From positions 1-64,000 of the forward strand of contig JAKOGI010002997.1 of NCBI GenBank assembly GCA_029747015.1: a stretch of 64,000 bases of DNA, given 5' to 3'. Every line of letters begins with the position of its first letter. The stretch's first letter is position 1. This DNA is from Carnegiea gigantea (Eukaryota; Streptophyta; Magnoliopsida; Caryophyllales; Cactaceae). This document shows, one piece after another, positions 1-10,510 of this stretch. The notes under the pieces are model-generated. The model made no database searches. It saw only the letters and a program-made list of their open reading frames with translations, and was not told the origin of the DNA. A program made the translations under genes and the position numbers.

Positions 1-4
1 CCCC

Positions 5-2002
5 GTGCCAATGAGCACGACCGTGCCCCTCTCCTTTCCCAGCCACATTTCATCTTCCCCCACATCCAGAACCTCAGCACGGTCATCCCGTGCCATGTCG
101 CACGACCGTGCCACCCCTTTCCCGGCCACATCCCAACCTCTCTCACGTCCAGACCCTGAGCACGGTCACCCCGTGTCTAAGAGCACGCCCGTGCCGCATT
201 CAGCCCGAGAAGTACCACCTCGTTTCAACGTAAGTACTACTAGTATGACCATGGAAGAGAAGTTTGAGGCCCTCATGAAGAATTATGAGGCCTTGAGGCT
301 GCAAAATGAAGAGATTAAAGGACAGAATGAGTACTTGAGGCGACAACTCAGAGATTCTTTGAAGCAAAAACGCAAGGAGATTAGGAGTTCCCGATCTTCT
401 AACTCCTCTGACTCTGAGCCAGAAGTAAGAGAAGCCCCACACTTGAGCTCATCAAGTGAAGAAGAGGCCTATGGAAGAATGAGGAGAGGAAGGAAAGCAA
501 CCTCACACCATGGAGACATCAAGGTAGAGATCCCGGAGTTCGAAGGGAAGCTTGACCCCGACGAGTTTTTGGAATGGCTTCAAACCGTACAAAGGATTTT
601 TGACTACAAGGAGATCCCGGAGGAAAAGAAAGTGAAGCTTGTTGCCATTAGACTCCGTAAGTATGCTTCTCTTTGGTGGTCTAACTTATGTGCCAAAAGA
701 GCTAGGCAAGGAAAGGGAAAGATTCGAACTTGGGAGAAAATGAGAGCCAAACTTAAAGCCCGTTTCTTACCCCCATCTTACCTACAGGATAACTACTCCC
801 AACTTCACAACCTTGTCCAAGGTAACATGAGTGTTGAGGAGTATACTAGGGAGTTTGAGAAGTTGTTAATCAAGTGTGACTTGAGAGAGCCCGAAGAGCA
901 AACCATAGTGAGATATTTGGGTGGGTTAGATCCTAGGTATGCCCATGTGGAAGAATTGCAACAATATACTACCTTTGATGAAGTGTGTGTCTTAGCCCAT
1001 AAAGTGGAACAACAAAGAAAATCCAAGCTCCTCAAAAGAGAACCTCTCAAACCCCTTCCCGAGAGCCAACCCTTCAACAAGGGGAGCTCTTCCCCACCTT
1101 CTAAACCCACGGTTCCAACCCCTTCCACCACACAAAAGAACCAAGCTCCTCAAAAGAGCCTAACCCTTCCAAACCGTCCAAACCTCACAACCATGAACAC
1201 AAAAAGATGTTTTAAGTGTCAAGGTCTAGGCCACATAGCCTCGGAATGTCCAAATAGGAGAGTCATCTCCTTGGCCGAATGGGAAGCGACTAAGGAGGAA
1301 AAGGAGGAGGAGGACAAGGAGGTGTATTTCATGGAGGAGGTCGTGGAGGAAGCGGACGAAGGAGAGTTACTTGTGTTGAGGAGAGCCTTGAGTAGCCATA
1401 AAGGAGAGAAGGAGGACCAACGGGAAGACCTATTTCACACAAGATGCACGGTCCATGGCTAAGTGTGCTCCGTGATTATTGATGGTGGTAGTTGTGCGAA
1501 CGTGGCCTCACTTAGCATGGTGGAGAAACTCAACCTCCAAGCCTCGGCTCACCCCCATCCTTACAACATCCAATGGCTCAATCAAGGCAAAGGATTGCAA
1601 GTAAATTCTAGGTGCTTGATTTCATTTTCCATTGGTAAAATTTACCAAGATGAGTTGTGGTGCGACATAATCCCCATGGATGCATGTCATCTTTTGTTGG
1701 GAAGGCCATGGTTGTTTGACCGAAAGGTAATGCATGATGGCTATTTGAATACTTCTACCTTTCAAAAAGATGGAAAGAGGATCACCCTTGCCCCCCTAAG
1801 CCCATCCCAACTCCACAAAATTAAGCCCCAAAAGAACCGAGAGCATTCGGACTTACTCCTCACTACTAAAGAGCTACTTGTCAAGGTCTCACACCATGAG
1901 TTCAAGGACAATTTGAGGGCAAATTCTCCTCAACAAGGGGAGGATGATGGAGATCCACCCGTGACCATGAATACCCACCCTCAAGTGGTCCAAAACAATT
2001 AG
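5..2002 (+). pseudogene. gag-pro: gag-protease of family A, copy A1, with one nonsense codon
   Basis: The frame is open from 5 to 1459, stops at TAA 1460-1462, then continues in the same frame to 2002. Copy A2 has CAA at this site, so this looks like a single C-to-T nonsense change rather than programmed readthrough. A coiled-coil-prone stretch (about residues 80-125) precedes the retrotransposon Gag domain (about 170-345, with LWW and FEKLLIKCDLREPEEQ). A CCHC zinc knuckle, CFKCQGLGHIASEC, lies at 1208-1249 (residues 402-415). The protease has its D-G-G-S active site at 1481-1492 and ends with LLLGRPW. After the protease the frame jumps to the pol tail (ANSPQQGEDDGDPP) and reads into LTR A1. 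The true start lies left of the window or at the methionine near 245. Confidence 0.88.
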
Positions 2003-3074
2003 ATTCAATGGCTAAAGTGCCAAAGACATGCCTAGTTTGCCTTAGTCATTTTCAGCCTTCATCCTGTTTTCAGTCCGTGCACAAGCCCGGTTTTGCACAC
2101 ATTATTACGTGACCTTCCGATGGATATGACTAGGATGCAGGAGGCCTAACTTTAAGTTTAAGATGTGTTCTTTCCAATAAGACCGATTGCAAGTCATTTG
2201 GAGGTCATTTGCTACCTCAAATCAGCTGTTGAAGTCAAGTGCTCAAAACTGTTTTAGTTTTGCCCGGTTCTGGAAATGGGTCTGTTTGGACGACCAAAGC
2301 TCCTCCATTTGGACTGAAACTTTTATGGCTTGAAAGTGCATTAATAATATTATCATGTGGCCATAAAAAACCTCAGCCAAATTACACACCTAAGGAGCTA
2401 TTAACCAGCAAATTAAGGGAAGAAACTCCCTTTTACCCGGGTAAAGACAGCTAGCTGCATGTTGTTCTTTTTGAGGTGCTTTTGCTCTTATCAAGGTTTA
2501 ATCCACTTGCAAAGGTCATGATTAAATGCCTTGAAGCTGATTATGTCCTCCCAAGCCTCCCAAGTCGACAACTCAGCCTTAAGATCAACAATTAAGTGTT
2601 GTCGAGCTACGGTTTAATCTAACCGTTTTTGGTGTTGTTTTGGTTTTCGGGTTTTAGCCTAATTTAGCTTCTAATTTGACTTTGTAAGCTGAATGCTTGT
2701 GTTTAGGAGGATTATAAAACCTCCCTTGCTGCCTTGTATGTTCAACAAGCTGATGCATTTGAATGAAGTTGAGCCTTAGCTCCTTTGAACCCTCAAAACT
2801 CTCTTCTAGCTTATCTCTATCTTTGGCCGGGTAGGGTGGTGATCTAGCAAGAGTCTTACCCTCTCTTTGGTGGTGTTTCTGTATCCAAGGAGTTGTTAAG
2901 GGCCCTAGTACTAAACTTGGTGGTGTTTCTGTATCCAAGTGAGGTGCTAGTTTCGGTTCTATTCACAAAACTATCCTACTTTGAGCTTGTGTTTACAAAG
3001 GAAGCTTGAATCCGTTTGTTCTCCTTACATTCTGATTTGGCTTGCTTTGGCTACCCCCCCTTGAGGATACATCA
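1945..3074 (+). repeat. LTR A1, shared by internal copies A1 and A2
   Basis: It begins TGATGGAGATCC right after the purine tract AAGGGGAGGA (1935-1944) and ends GATACATCA four bases before the primer binding site at 3079. Length is 1130 bp. A TATAAAA at 2713-2719 is a plausible core promoter. A 22-bp unit with core GTGTTTCTGTATCCA occurs twice (2868-2889 and 2918-2939); related units occur in the solo LTR at 54,201. LTR A2 is a close copy. Confidence 0.88.
2713..2719 (+). promoter_or_regulatory. Candidate TATA box of LTR A1
   Basis: TATAAAA lies about 355 bp before the LTR end, inside a conserved stretch repeated in LTR A2 (near 5926). A second AT-rich candidate near 5575 in LTR A2 (GGCTATAAAAAA) reads GGCCATAAAAAA in A1. 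Assignment is by motif only. Confidence 0.45.
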
Positions 3075-3078
3075 TATT

Positions 3079-3090
3079 TGGTATCAGAGC
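3079..3090 (+). promoter_or_regulatory. Primer binding site, initiator tRNA-Met, element A2
   Basis: TGGTATCAGAGC is the standard complement of the 3' end of plant initiator tRNA-Met used for minus-strand priming. It sits four bases after the CATCA end of LTR A1 and just before the leader and gag of copy A2. Confidence 0.95.
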
Positions 3091-3112
3091 TAAGGCTTCC
3101 CTAGGCCTAAGC

Positions 3113-4969
3113 TTGCTGCCCAACACCCTTCCAAACACCCAAACACATTTCCCCCACAAAACACCCAAAACCGTGCTCCACGGTTTCCACTGCCCAGAAG
3201 ATCGGCACGGTCCCCCCGTGCCAGTGAGCACGACCGTGCCCCTCTCCTTTCCCAGCCACATTTCATCTTCCCCCATATCCAGAACCTCAGCACGGTCACC
3301 CCGTGCCATGTCGCACGACCGTGCCACCCCTTTCCCAGCCACATCCCAACCTCACTCACGTCCAGACCCTGAGCACGGTCACCCCGTGTCTAAGAGCACG
3401 CCCGTGCCACATTCAGCTCGAGAAGTACCACCTCGTTTCAACGTAAGTACTACTAGTATGACCATGGAAGAGAAGTTTGAGGCCCTCATGAAGAATTATG
3501 AGGCCTTGAGGCTGCAAAATGAAGAGATTAAAGGTCAGAATGAGTACTTGAGGCGACAACTCAGAGATTCTTTGAAACAAAAACGCAAGGAGATTAGGAG
3601 TTCCCGATCTTCTAACTCCTCTGACTTCGAGCCAGGAGTAAGAGAAGCCCCACACTTGAGCTCATCAAGTGAAGAAGAGGCCTATGGAATAATGAGGAGA
3701 GGAAGGAAAACCACCTCACACCATGGAGACATCAAGGTGGAGGTCCCGGAATTTGAAGGGAAGCTTGACCCCGACGAGTTCTTGGAGTGGCTTCAAACTG
3801 TAGAGAGGATTTTTGACTACAAGGAGATCCCGGAGGAAAAGAAAGTGAAGCTTGTTGCCATTAGACTCCGTAAGTACGCTTCTCTTTGGTGGTCTAACTT
3901 ATATGCCAAAAGAGCTAGGCAAGGAAAGGGAAAGATTCGCACGTGGGAGAAAATGAGAGCCAAACTTAAAGCCCGTTTCTTACCCCCATCTTACCTACAA
4001 GATAACTACTCCCAACTTCACAACCTTGTCCAAGGTAACATGAGTGTTGAGAAGTGTACTAGGGAGTTTGAGAAGTTGTTGATCAAGTGTGACTTGAGGG
4101 AGCCCGAAGAGCAAACCATAGTGAGGTATTTGGGAGGGTTAGATCCTAAATATGCTCATGTGGTAGAATTGCAACAATATACTACCTTTGATGAGGTTTG
4201 TGTTTTAGCCCACAAGATTGAACAACAAAAGAAAGGCAAACCCCTCAAAAGAGACTTTTTCGAAACCTTTCCTGAGAGCCAACCTTTCAACAAGGGGAGC
4301 TCTTACCCAACTTCTAAACCCACGGTTCCAATCCCTCCCACCACACAAAAGAACCAAGCTCCTCAAACGAGCCTAACCCTTCCAAACCGTCCAAACCCCA
4401 CAACTTTGAACACAAAAAGATGTTTTAAGTGTCAAGGTCTAGGCCACATAGCCTCGGAATGTCCAAATAGGAGAGTCATCTCCTTGGCCGAATGGGAAGC
4501 GACTAAGGAGAAAAAGGAGGAGGAGGACAAGGAGGTGTATTTCATGGAGGAGGTCGTGGAGGAGGCGGACGAAGGAGAGTTACTTGTGTTGAGGAGAGCC
4601 TTGAGTAGCCATAAAGGAGACAAGGAGGACCAAAGGGAAGACCTATTTCACACAAGATGCACGGTCCATGGCCAAGTGTGCTCCTTGATTATCGATGGTG
4701 GCACTTGTGCGAACGTGGCCTCACTTAGCATGGTGAAGAAACTCAATCTCCAAGCCGCGGCTCACCCCCATCCTTACAACATCCAATGGCTCAATCAAAA
4801 TAAAGGATTGCAAGTAAATTCGAGGTGCTTGATCTCATTTTTCATTGGTAAAAGTTACCAAGATGAGTTGTGGTGCGACATCATCCCCATGGATACATAT
4901 CATCTTTTGTTGGGAAGGCCATGGTTGTTAGAACGAGAGGTGATGCATGATGGCTATTTGAATACTTAA
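3113..4969 (+). pseudogene. gag-pro: gag-protease of family A, copy A2, C-terminally truncated
   Basis: A 618-aa open frame. The first ~115 residues translate the GC-rich leader palindromes and are probably not native gag; by comparison with family B the gag start is more likely the MTMEEKFEALMKN methionine near 3459. The Gag domain is at about residues 225-400, the CCHC knuckle at 437-450, and the protease D-G-G-T at 528-531 (nt 4694-4705). The protease end LLLGRPW is kept. A 1-nt loss relative to A1 then gives a stop at 4967-4969; the remnant continues to the LTR border at 5156 with another stop near 5043 (CAATAG for CAAAAG). No RT, RNase H or integrase follows. CCHC binds RNA; protease would mature Gag. 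Confidence 0.87.
3204..3410 (+). repeat. Cluster of GC-rich imperfect palindromes in the family A leader
   Basis: Two motifs alternate: a longer stem of the form GCACGGTC-n-CCGTGCC and a short one, GCACGACCGTGC. About three pairs are visible between the primer binding site and the conserved gag start. The same run is present at 1-200 in copy A1, and the same alternating pattern occurs in family B leaders (12,348-12,526; 15,650-15,829). In RNA each could fold as a short hairpin. In family A the reading frame happens to be open through it. Confidence 0.8.
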
Positions 4970-5156
4970 CCTTTCAAAAGGATGGAAAGAAGATCACCCT
5001 TGCCCCCCTAAACCCATCCCAACTCCACAAAATTAAGCCCCAATAGAACCGAGAGCATTCGGACTTACTCCTCACTACTAAAGAGCTACTTCTTAAGGTC
5101 TCACACCATGAGTTCAAGGACAATTTGAGGGCAAATTCTCCTCAACAAGGGGAGGA

Positions 5157-6102
5157 TGATGGAGATCCACCCATGACCATGAATACCTACCCTCAAGGTG
5201 GTCCAAAACAATCAGATTCAATGGCTAAAGTGCAAAAAACATGCCTAGTTTGCCTTAGTCATTTTCAGCCTTCATCCTGTTTTCAGTCCGTGAACAAGCC
5301 TGGTTTTGTACACATTATTACGTGACCTTCCAATGGATATGACTGGGATGCAGGAGGCCAAACTTTAAGTTTAAGATGTGTTCTTTCCAATAAGACCGAT
5401 TGCAAGTCATTTGAAGGTCATTTGCTACCTCAAATCAGCTGTTGAAGTCAAGTGCTCAAAACTGTTTCAGTTCTGCCCAGCTCTGGAAATGGGTCTGTTT
5501 GGACGACCAAAGCTCCTCCATTTGGACTGAAACTTTCATGGCTTGAAAGTGCATTAAAATTATTATCAAGTGGCTATAAAAAATCTCAGCCAAATTATAC
5601 ACCTAAGGAGCTATTAACCAGCAAATTAAGGGAAGAAACTCCCTTTTACCCGGGTAAAGACAGCCAGCTGCATGTTGTTCTTTTTGAGGTGCTTATGCTC
5701 TTATCAAGGTTTAATCCACTTGCAAAGGTCATGATTAAATGCCTTGAAGCTGATTATGTCCTCCCAAGCCTCCCAAGCCGACAACTCAGCCTCAAGATCA
5801 ACAATTAAGTGTTATCAAGCTACGGTTTAATCTAACCGTTTTTGGTGTTGTTTTGATTTTCGGGTTTTAGCCTAGTTTAGCTTCTAATTTGACTTTGTAA
5901 GCTGAATGCTTGTGTTTAGGAGGATTATAAAACCTCCCTTGCTGCCTTGTATGTTCACAAGTTGATGCATTTGAATGAAGTTGAGCCTTAGCTCCTTTGA
6001 ACTCTCAAAACTCTCTTCTAGCTTATCTCTATCTTTGGCCGAGTAGGGTGGTGATCTAGCAAGAGTCTTAACATCTCTTTGGTGGTGTTTCTGTATCCAA
6101 GG
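5157..6102 (+). repeat. LTR A2, left part
   Basis: A close copy of LTR A1 from TGATGGAGATCC up to the tract CTGTATCCAAGG, where element C is inserted. The last five bases, CAAGG (6098-6102), are the target site duplicated at 9209-9213. Confidence 0.9.
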
Positions 6103-7203
6103 TGATGTATATGTGGGTGGAAAGTGATCCAAATCAAACTCAAATCAAACTTAAGCAAAATGAAAAGAGAGAAAGATGCGAAAGATGAAGAATATCACCA
6201 AACAGGATAGAGATGGATAGTGCAAGACTTTGAGTATGAGATAATCCTTCCGGAGCCACTCACACCTTGGTCTTAGGCTAATTCCCTTCACTCTTCTGAG
6301 GAATCACTCCAAAGAAAAGAAGGAGAACCTAGAACACCACTTGAATTTGCCACAATTCAAGATATAGAACTAGGAATTTTTGGGACACAAATGAGAATCA
6401 CTCTCAAAGGTGCTTGAATTACTCTTGAAAATGCCTTAGAAATCTGATCTACAATGCTCACACGCCCCCCCTTTATATAGGCTCCGCAAAAGACAACAAA
6501 AGGACTCAAATAACTCCTAACAATTAAAACTAGTAAAATGAAAAGACTAAGATAAATGGAAAGACACATCATAAAAGGTGGGGGAGGTTACAAGGAATAT
6601 TCTAGGATTTCTTAGCTGATTACACCAATCTAGAAGGCTCCAAAACGTGCACAATGTCAGCCACACAATCACATGTAACTGAAGACTCTTCATATTCCCA
6701 GAATTAATCCTTGCAGCTGCCTCAACTTCAACAGAGCATTAATTCCAGAATACTCGGCCAAATCACGCGTTCTTGGGCTTGATAGAAAGCCCTGGAAGTC
6801 TAGTTTCCAGAATGGGCTCATTTGCTCAATTTGGATAAGCGGTTTAAAAGGTATGGCCCAAACAATGCACCTATCTCAGACTGGACTGGATCAGCATAAC
6901 GTATCTTTGAGTGATATTTTGCCCAATCAAATGATGTCCAAATTAAACAAACCTGGGCTTATTTGAAAGATGAAATCTTAAATTTCAAAACCATGCGGAG
7001 CCTCAAATTGTGGGACCACTTTAGGAAGGTCAAAAGTGCACACAAAAATCGGGAAATTTCTGGATGAAGGCGGCACTACCTCTTCGGGCATGAACGCCAA
7101 TTTCCGGCAAAGTTTGGCAACTTCCTTGACCTCTTAAAGCTTGAGTGAGTCCTCCTTGGGCTGAGCTTGACGGTCCTTGGGCTTCTCATGATGGTCTCCA
7201 TCA
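6103..7203 (-). repeat. 3' LTR of element C
   Basis: On the minus strand it starts TGATGGAGACC next to the purine tract and ends ACATATACATCA at the target duplication. Length 1101 bp. A good TATA box, CTATATAAAG, lies at 6471-6480 (minus). Confidence 0.88.
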
Positions 7204-8106
7204 TTCCCCCCGGGTAAGTGAAAGTTTGCCCTCAAACTAGGAAGGGGCTCATCATCGAAATAGGGGCTAAGATCGAAGACATTGAAGGTAGCCGAAACTC
7301 CATAATCTCCAGGTAGATCAACCTTGTATGCATTGGGCCCAACCTTCTCAAGAATTTCAAATGGACCATCGGAACGTGACATCAACTTAGATTTTCTCTT
7401 TGAAGGGAAACCCTCCTTCCTCATGTGAATCCATACCAAATCTCCTGGCTGAAATTGTACCTCCTTGCGATGCTTGTTGGCGCTTTGCATGGCTCTTTCA
7501 TTAGCCTTGGCAATGTTATCTCTAACTCTTGCATGAAGATCTTGGATCTCCTTGGCTCCTTTTTCAGCTTCCCAACTAAATTTTGTGGGAGTTGGAATGG
7601 GAACAAGATCCAAGGGACTCTTGGGATTGTAGCCATACACAACTTGAAATGGAGAGAGTTGGGTCGACTTACTAGGCACTCGATTGAATGCAAACTCGGC
7701 ATGTGGTAGCAACTCATCCTAATTCTTCAAATGCTTCTTCACTAGGACTCGAAGTAAGGTACCCAAAGTCCTATTGGTGACTTCAGTTTGCCCATCAGTT
7801 TGGGGATGACAAGTAGTGCTAAACTTGAGTTGAGTACCCAATTTGCGCCATAGAATTAGCCAAAAATGACTAAGAAACTTGGAGTCACGATCGGATACCA
7901 TGCTCTTTGGAATGCCATGTAGTCTCACAATCTCCTTGAAATAAAGATTAGCCACTTGAGTAGCATCATTAGTGGTGTGGCAAGGGATGAAATGCGCCAT
8001 CTTGGAGAATCGATCCACAACCAACATAATGGAGTCTTTGTTTCTTTGGGTTCTAGGTAAACCCGTGATGAAATCCAAGCTAATATCTTCCCAAGGGGCT
8101 TGAGGA
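7134..8106 (-). pseudogene. int: Integrase of element C, one nonsense codon
   Basis: The catalytic core (7719-8078) shows all three acidic residues in context: [19 protein letters not shown] and [14 protein letters not shown] at 7714-7716 separates it from the C-terminal half (7134-7712), which carries the GPFE...AYKVDLP (GPY/F-type) region and the ending FNVFDLSPYF. The N-terminal HHCC zinc part is missing; coding begins at PWEDISLDF next to the LTR. The last ~24 residues (from about 7203 down) are encoded by the 3' LTR, as in CRM elements. No chromodomain is visible. Integrase would insert the cDNA; this copy is dead. Confidence 0.88.
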
Positions 8107-9208
8107 ATGTATATGTGGGTGGAAAGTGATCCAAATCAAACTCAAATCAAACTTAAGCAAAATGAAAAGAGAGAAAGATGGGAAAGATGAAGAATATCAC
8201 CAAACAGGATAGGGATGGATAGTGCAAGACTTTGAGTATGAGATAATCCTTCCGGAGCCACACACCCCTTGGTCTTGGGCTAATTCCCTTCACTCTTCTG
8301 AGGAATCACTCCAAAGAAAAGAAGGAGAACCTAGAACACCACTTGAATTAGCCAAATTCAAGATATAGAACTAGGAATTTTTAGGACACAAATGAGAATC
8401 ACTCTCAAAGGTGCTTGAATTACTCTTGAAAATGCCTTAGAAATCTGATCTACAATGCTCACACGCCCCCCCTTTATATAGGCTCAGCAAAAGACAACAA
8501 AAAGGACTCAAATAACTCCTAACAATTAAAACTAGTAAAATGAAAAGACTAAGATAAATGAAAAGACACATCATAAAAGGGGTGGGGGAGGTTACAAGGA
8601 ATATTCTAGGATTTCTACAGCTGATTATTCCCATTTAGAAGCATCTAAAACGTGCACAATATCAGCCACACAATCACATGTAACCGAAGACTCTTCATAT
8701 TCCCAGAATTAATCCTTGCAGCTGCCTCAACTTCAACAGAGCATAACGTCCAGAATACTCGGCCAAATCACGCGTTCTTGGGCTTGATAGAAAGCCCGGG
8801 AAGTCTAGTTTCCAGAATGGGCTCATTTGCTCAATTTGGATAAGCGGTTTAAAAGTTATGCCCCAAACAATGCACCTATCTCAGACTAGACTGGATCAGC
8901 ATAACGTATCTTTGAGTGATATTTTGCCCAATCAAATGATGTCCAAATTAAACAAACTTGGGCTTATTTGAAAGATGAAATCTTAAAATTCAAAACCATG
9001 TGGAGCCTCAAGTTGTGGGACCACTTTAGGTAGGTCAAAAGTGCACACAAAAATCGGGAAATTTCTGGATGAAGGCGGCACTACCTCTTCGTGCATGAAC
9101 GCCAATTTCCGGCAAAGTTTGGCAACTTCCTTGACCTCTTGAAGCTTGAGTGAGTCCTCCTTGGGCTGAGCTTGATGGTCCTTGGGCTTCTCATGATGGT
9201 CTCCATCA
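8107..9208 (-). repeat. 5' LTR of element C, slightly trimmed at its inner end
   Basis: Near-identical to 6103-7203; TATA CTATATAAAG at 8472-8481 (minus). The inner end reads GAATGTATATG where the complete copy has TGATGTATATG, showing that the internal deletion removed the last few LTR bases with the primer site. Confidence 0.87.
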
Positions 9209-9345
9209 CAAGGAGTTGTTAAGGGCCCTAGTACTAAACTTGGTGGTGTTTCTGTATCCAAGTGAGGTGCTAGATTCGGTTCCACTCACAAAACTATCCT
9301 AGTTTGAGTTTGTGTTTACAAAGGAAGCTTGAATCCATTTGTTCT
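9209..9345 (+). repeat. LTR A2, right part (3' truncated)
   Basis: Resumes with the target duplication CAAGG and follows LTR A1 through the second GTGTTTCTGTATCCA unit up to CCATTTGTTCT. The last ~70 bp, the CATCA end and any following primer site are missing because LTR a of family B starts at 9346. Confidence 0.85.
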
Positions 9346-10510
9346 TGATGGTAGATGTGGGTGGTAGTGAACCAAATCACTCAAACTCGAAACTCAACAA
9401 GAATCAACCAAAAGAAAAGTTGAATATGGTGGAAGATAGTTTGAGATGGTTTGAAGAATAATAACAAAAAGAACAAGGATAAACAAGACCTTGTAATTAA
9501 GATAATCCTTCACGGAGCCACTCCATGACTTGATCTTGGGCTAATTCTCTTGTCTTAACCAAGGAATCACTCCAATTGGAAAAGGAAGAGAACCTAGAAC
9601 ACCACTTGAATGAGCCAAATTCAAGATATAGAACTAGGAATTTTGAGACACAAATGAGAATCACTCTCAAAGGTGCTTGTATTACTTTGGAATTCTATTA
9701 AAATGCTGAATGATTAGCTTCACATGCCCCTCCCCTTTTATAGACTCAGCAAAAGACAATCAAAAGACTCAAATAACTCCTAACAATTAAAACTAGATAA
9801 TGAAAAGTCTAAGAAAAATGAAAAGACACATCATAAAAGGGGGTGGGGGAGGTTACAAGGAATATTCTAGGATTTTTGCAGCTAATTACATCAATCTAGA
9901 AGCATCTAAAACGTGCACAATATCAGCCACCCAAATATATGTAACCTAAGACTCTTCATATTCCCAGCATTAATCCTTGCAACTGCCTCAACTTCAACAG
10001 AGCATAACTTCCAGAATACTCGGCCAAATCACGCGTTCTTGGCTTGTTAGAAAGCCCTGGAAGTCTATTTTCCAGAATGGGCTCATTGGCTCAATTTGGA
10101 TAAGCGGTTTGAAAGTTATGGCCCAAACAATGCACCTATCTCAGACTGGACTGGATCAGCACAACGTATCTTTGAGTGATATTTTGCCCAATCCAATGAT
10201 GTCCAAATTAAATAAAATTGGGCTTATTTTAAAGCTGACATCTTAAGCTTCAAAAGCACATGGGCCCTCAAGTTGTGGGTCCACTTGAGCTTGTCCAAAA
10301 GTGTTCACAAAAATCGGGTTCCGCAGGGATGAATTCGGCACCAAATTTCTAGCAAAGCTTAACCTCTTTTGGACCTCTCCATAGTGTCGCGAGTCTTTGA
10401 ACTCACTTAAGAAGACCAAATAGGCACATTTCCATGCATGATCTTCTTTGACCCTTTTCTTCTTTGAAATTGGAGTTGAATAAAAATGATGCATATGGGA
10501 ATATGCATCA
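9346..10510 (-). repeat. LTR a of family B
   Basis: 1165 bp; plus-strand reading TGATGGTAGATG to ATATGCATCA. TATA CTATAAAAG at 9735-9743 (minus). It encodes the last ~88 residues of the B1 ORF. Confidence 0.88.

Larger units (their letters stand above)
6103..9208 (-). mobile_element. Element C: internally deleted CRM-like retrotransposon with integrase
   Basis: Minus-strand insertion into LTR A2 with a perfect 5-bp target duplication CAAGG (6098-6102 and 9209-9213), the size expected for Ty3/gypsy integrase. Order on the minus strand: 5' LTR (8107-9208), integrase (from 8106 down), polypurine tract (complement of TTCCCCCCGGG, from 7204), 3' LTR (6103-7203). The primer site, gag, protease, RT and RNase H are gone: integrase coding abuts the 5' LTR, which has also lost its last few bases. 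The two LTRs are very alike, so insertion looks recent relative to the viral block. Its LTRs share long stretches with family B, so an intact relative is a candidate helper. Confidence 0.88.
1..9345 (+). mobile_element. Family A tandem array of gag-protease-only LTR retrotransposon (CRM-like), interrupted by element C
   Basis: The order on the plus strand is internal copy A1 (left end outside the window), LTR A1, primer binding site, internal copy A2, LTR A2. One LTR therefore serves two internal regions, the product expected from unequal recombination between LTRs. Each internal region runs gag, aspartic protease, then directly the last codons of pol; RT, RNase H and integrase are absent from both, with the same junction. 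LTRs start TGATGGAGATCC and end GATACATCA. LTR A2 is split by element C and loses its last ~70 bp at 9345, where family B begins. CRM assignment rests on LTR termini and on the ORF running into the LTR; it is an inference. Confidence 0.85.

Noticed and set aside
1460..1462. TAA between gag and protease in A1 as a programmed readthrough site
   Set aside because: The sister copy A2 has CAA in an otherwise matching context, so a simple nonsense mutation is the better reading.
3025..3359. Minus-strand frames of 89-105 aa in the family A leader
   Set aside because: They translate the GC-rich palindromes in the opposite direction; repeat-driven, no homologous start or domain.
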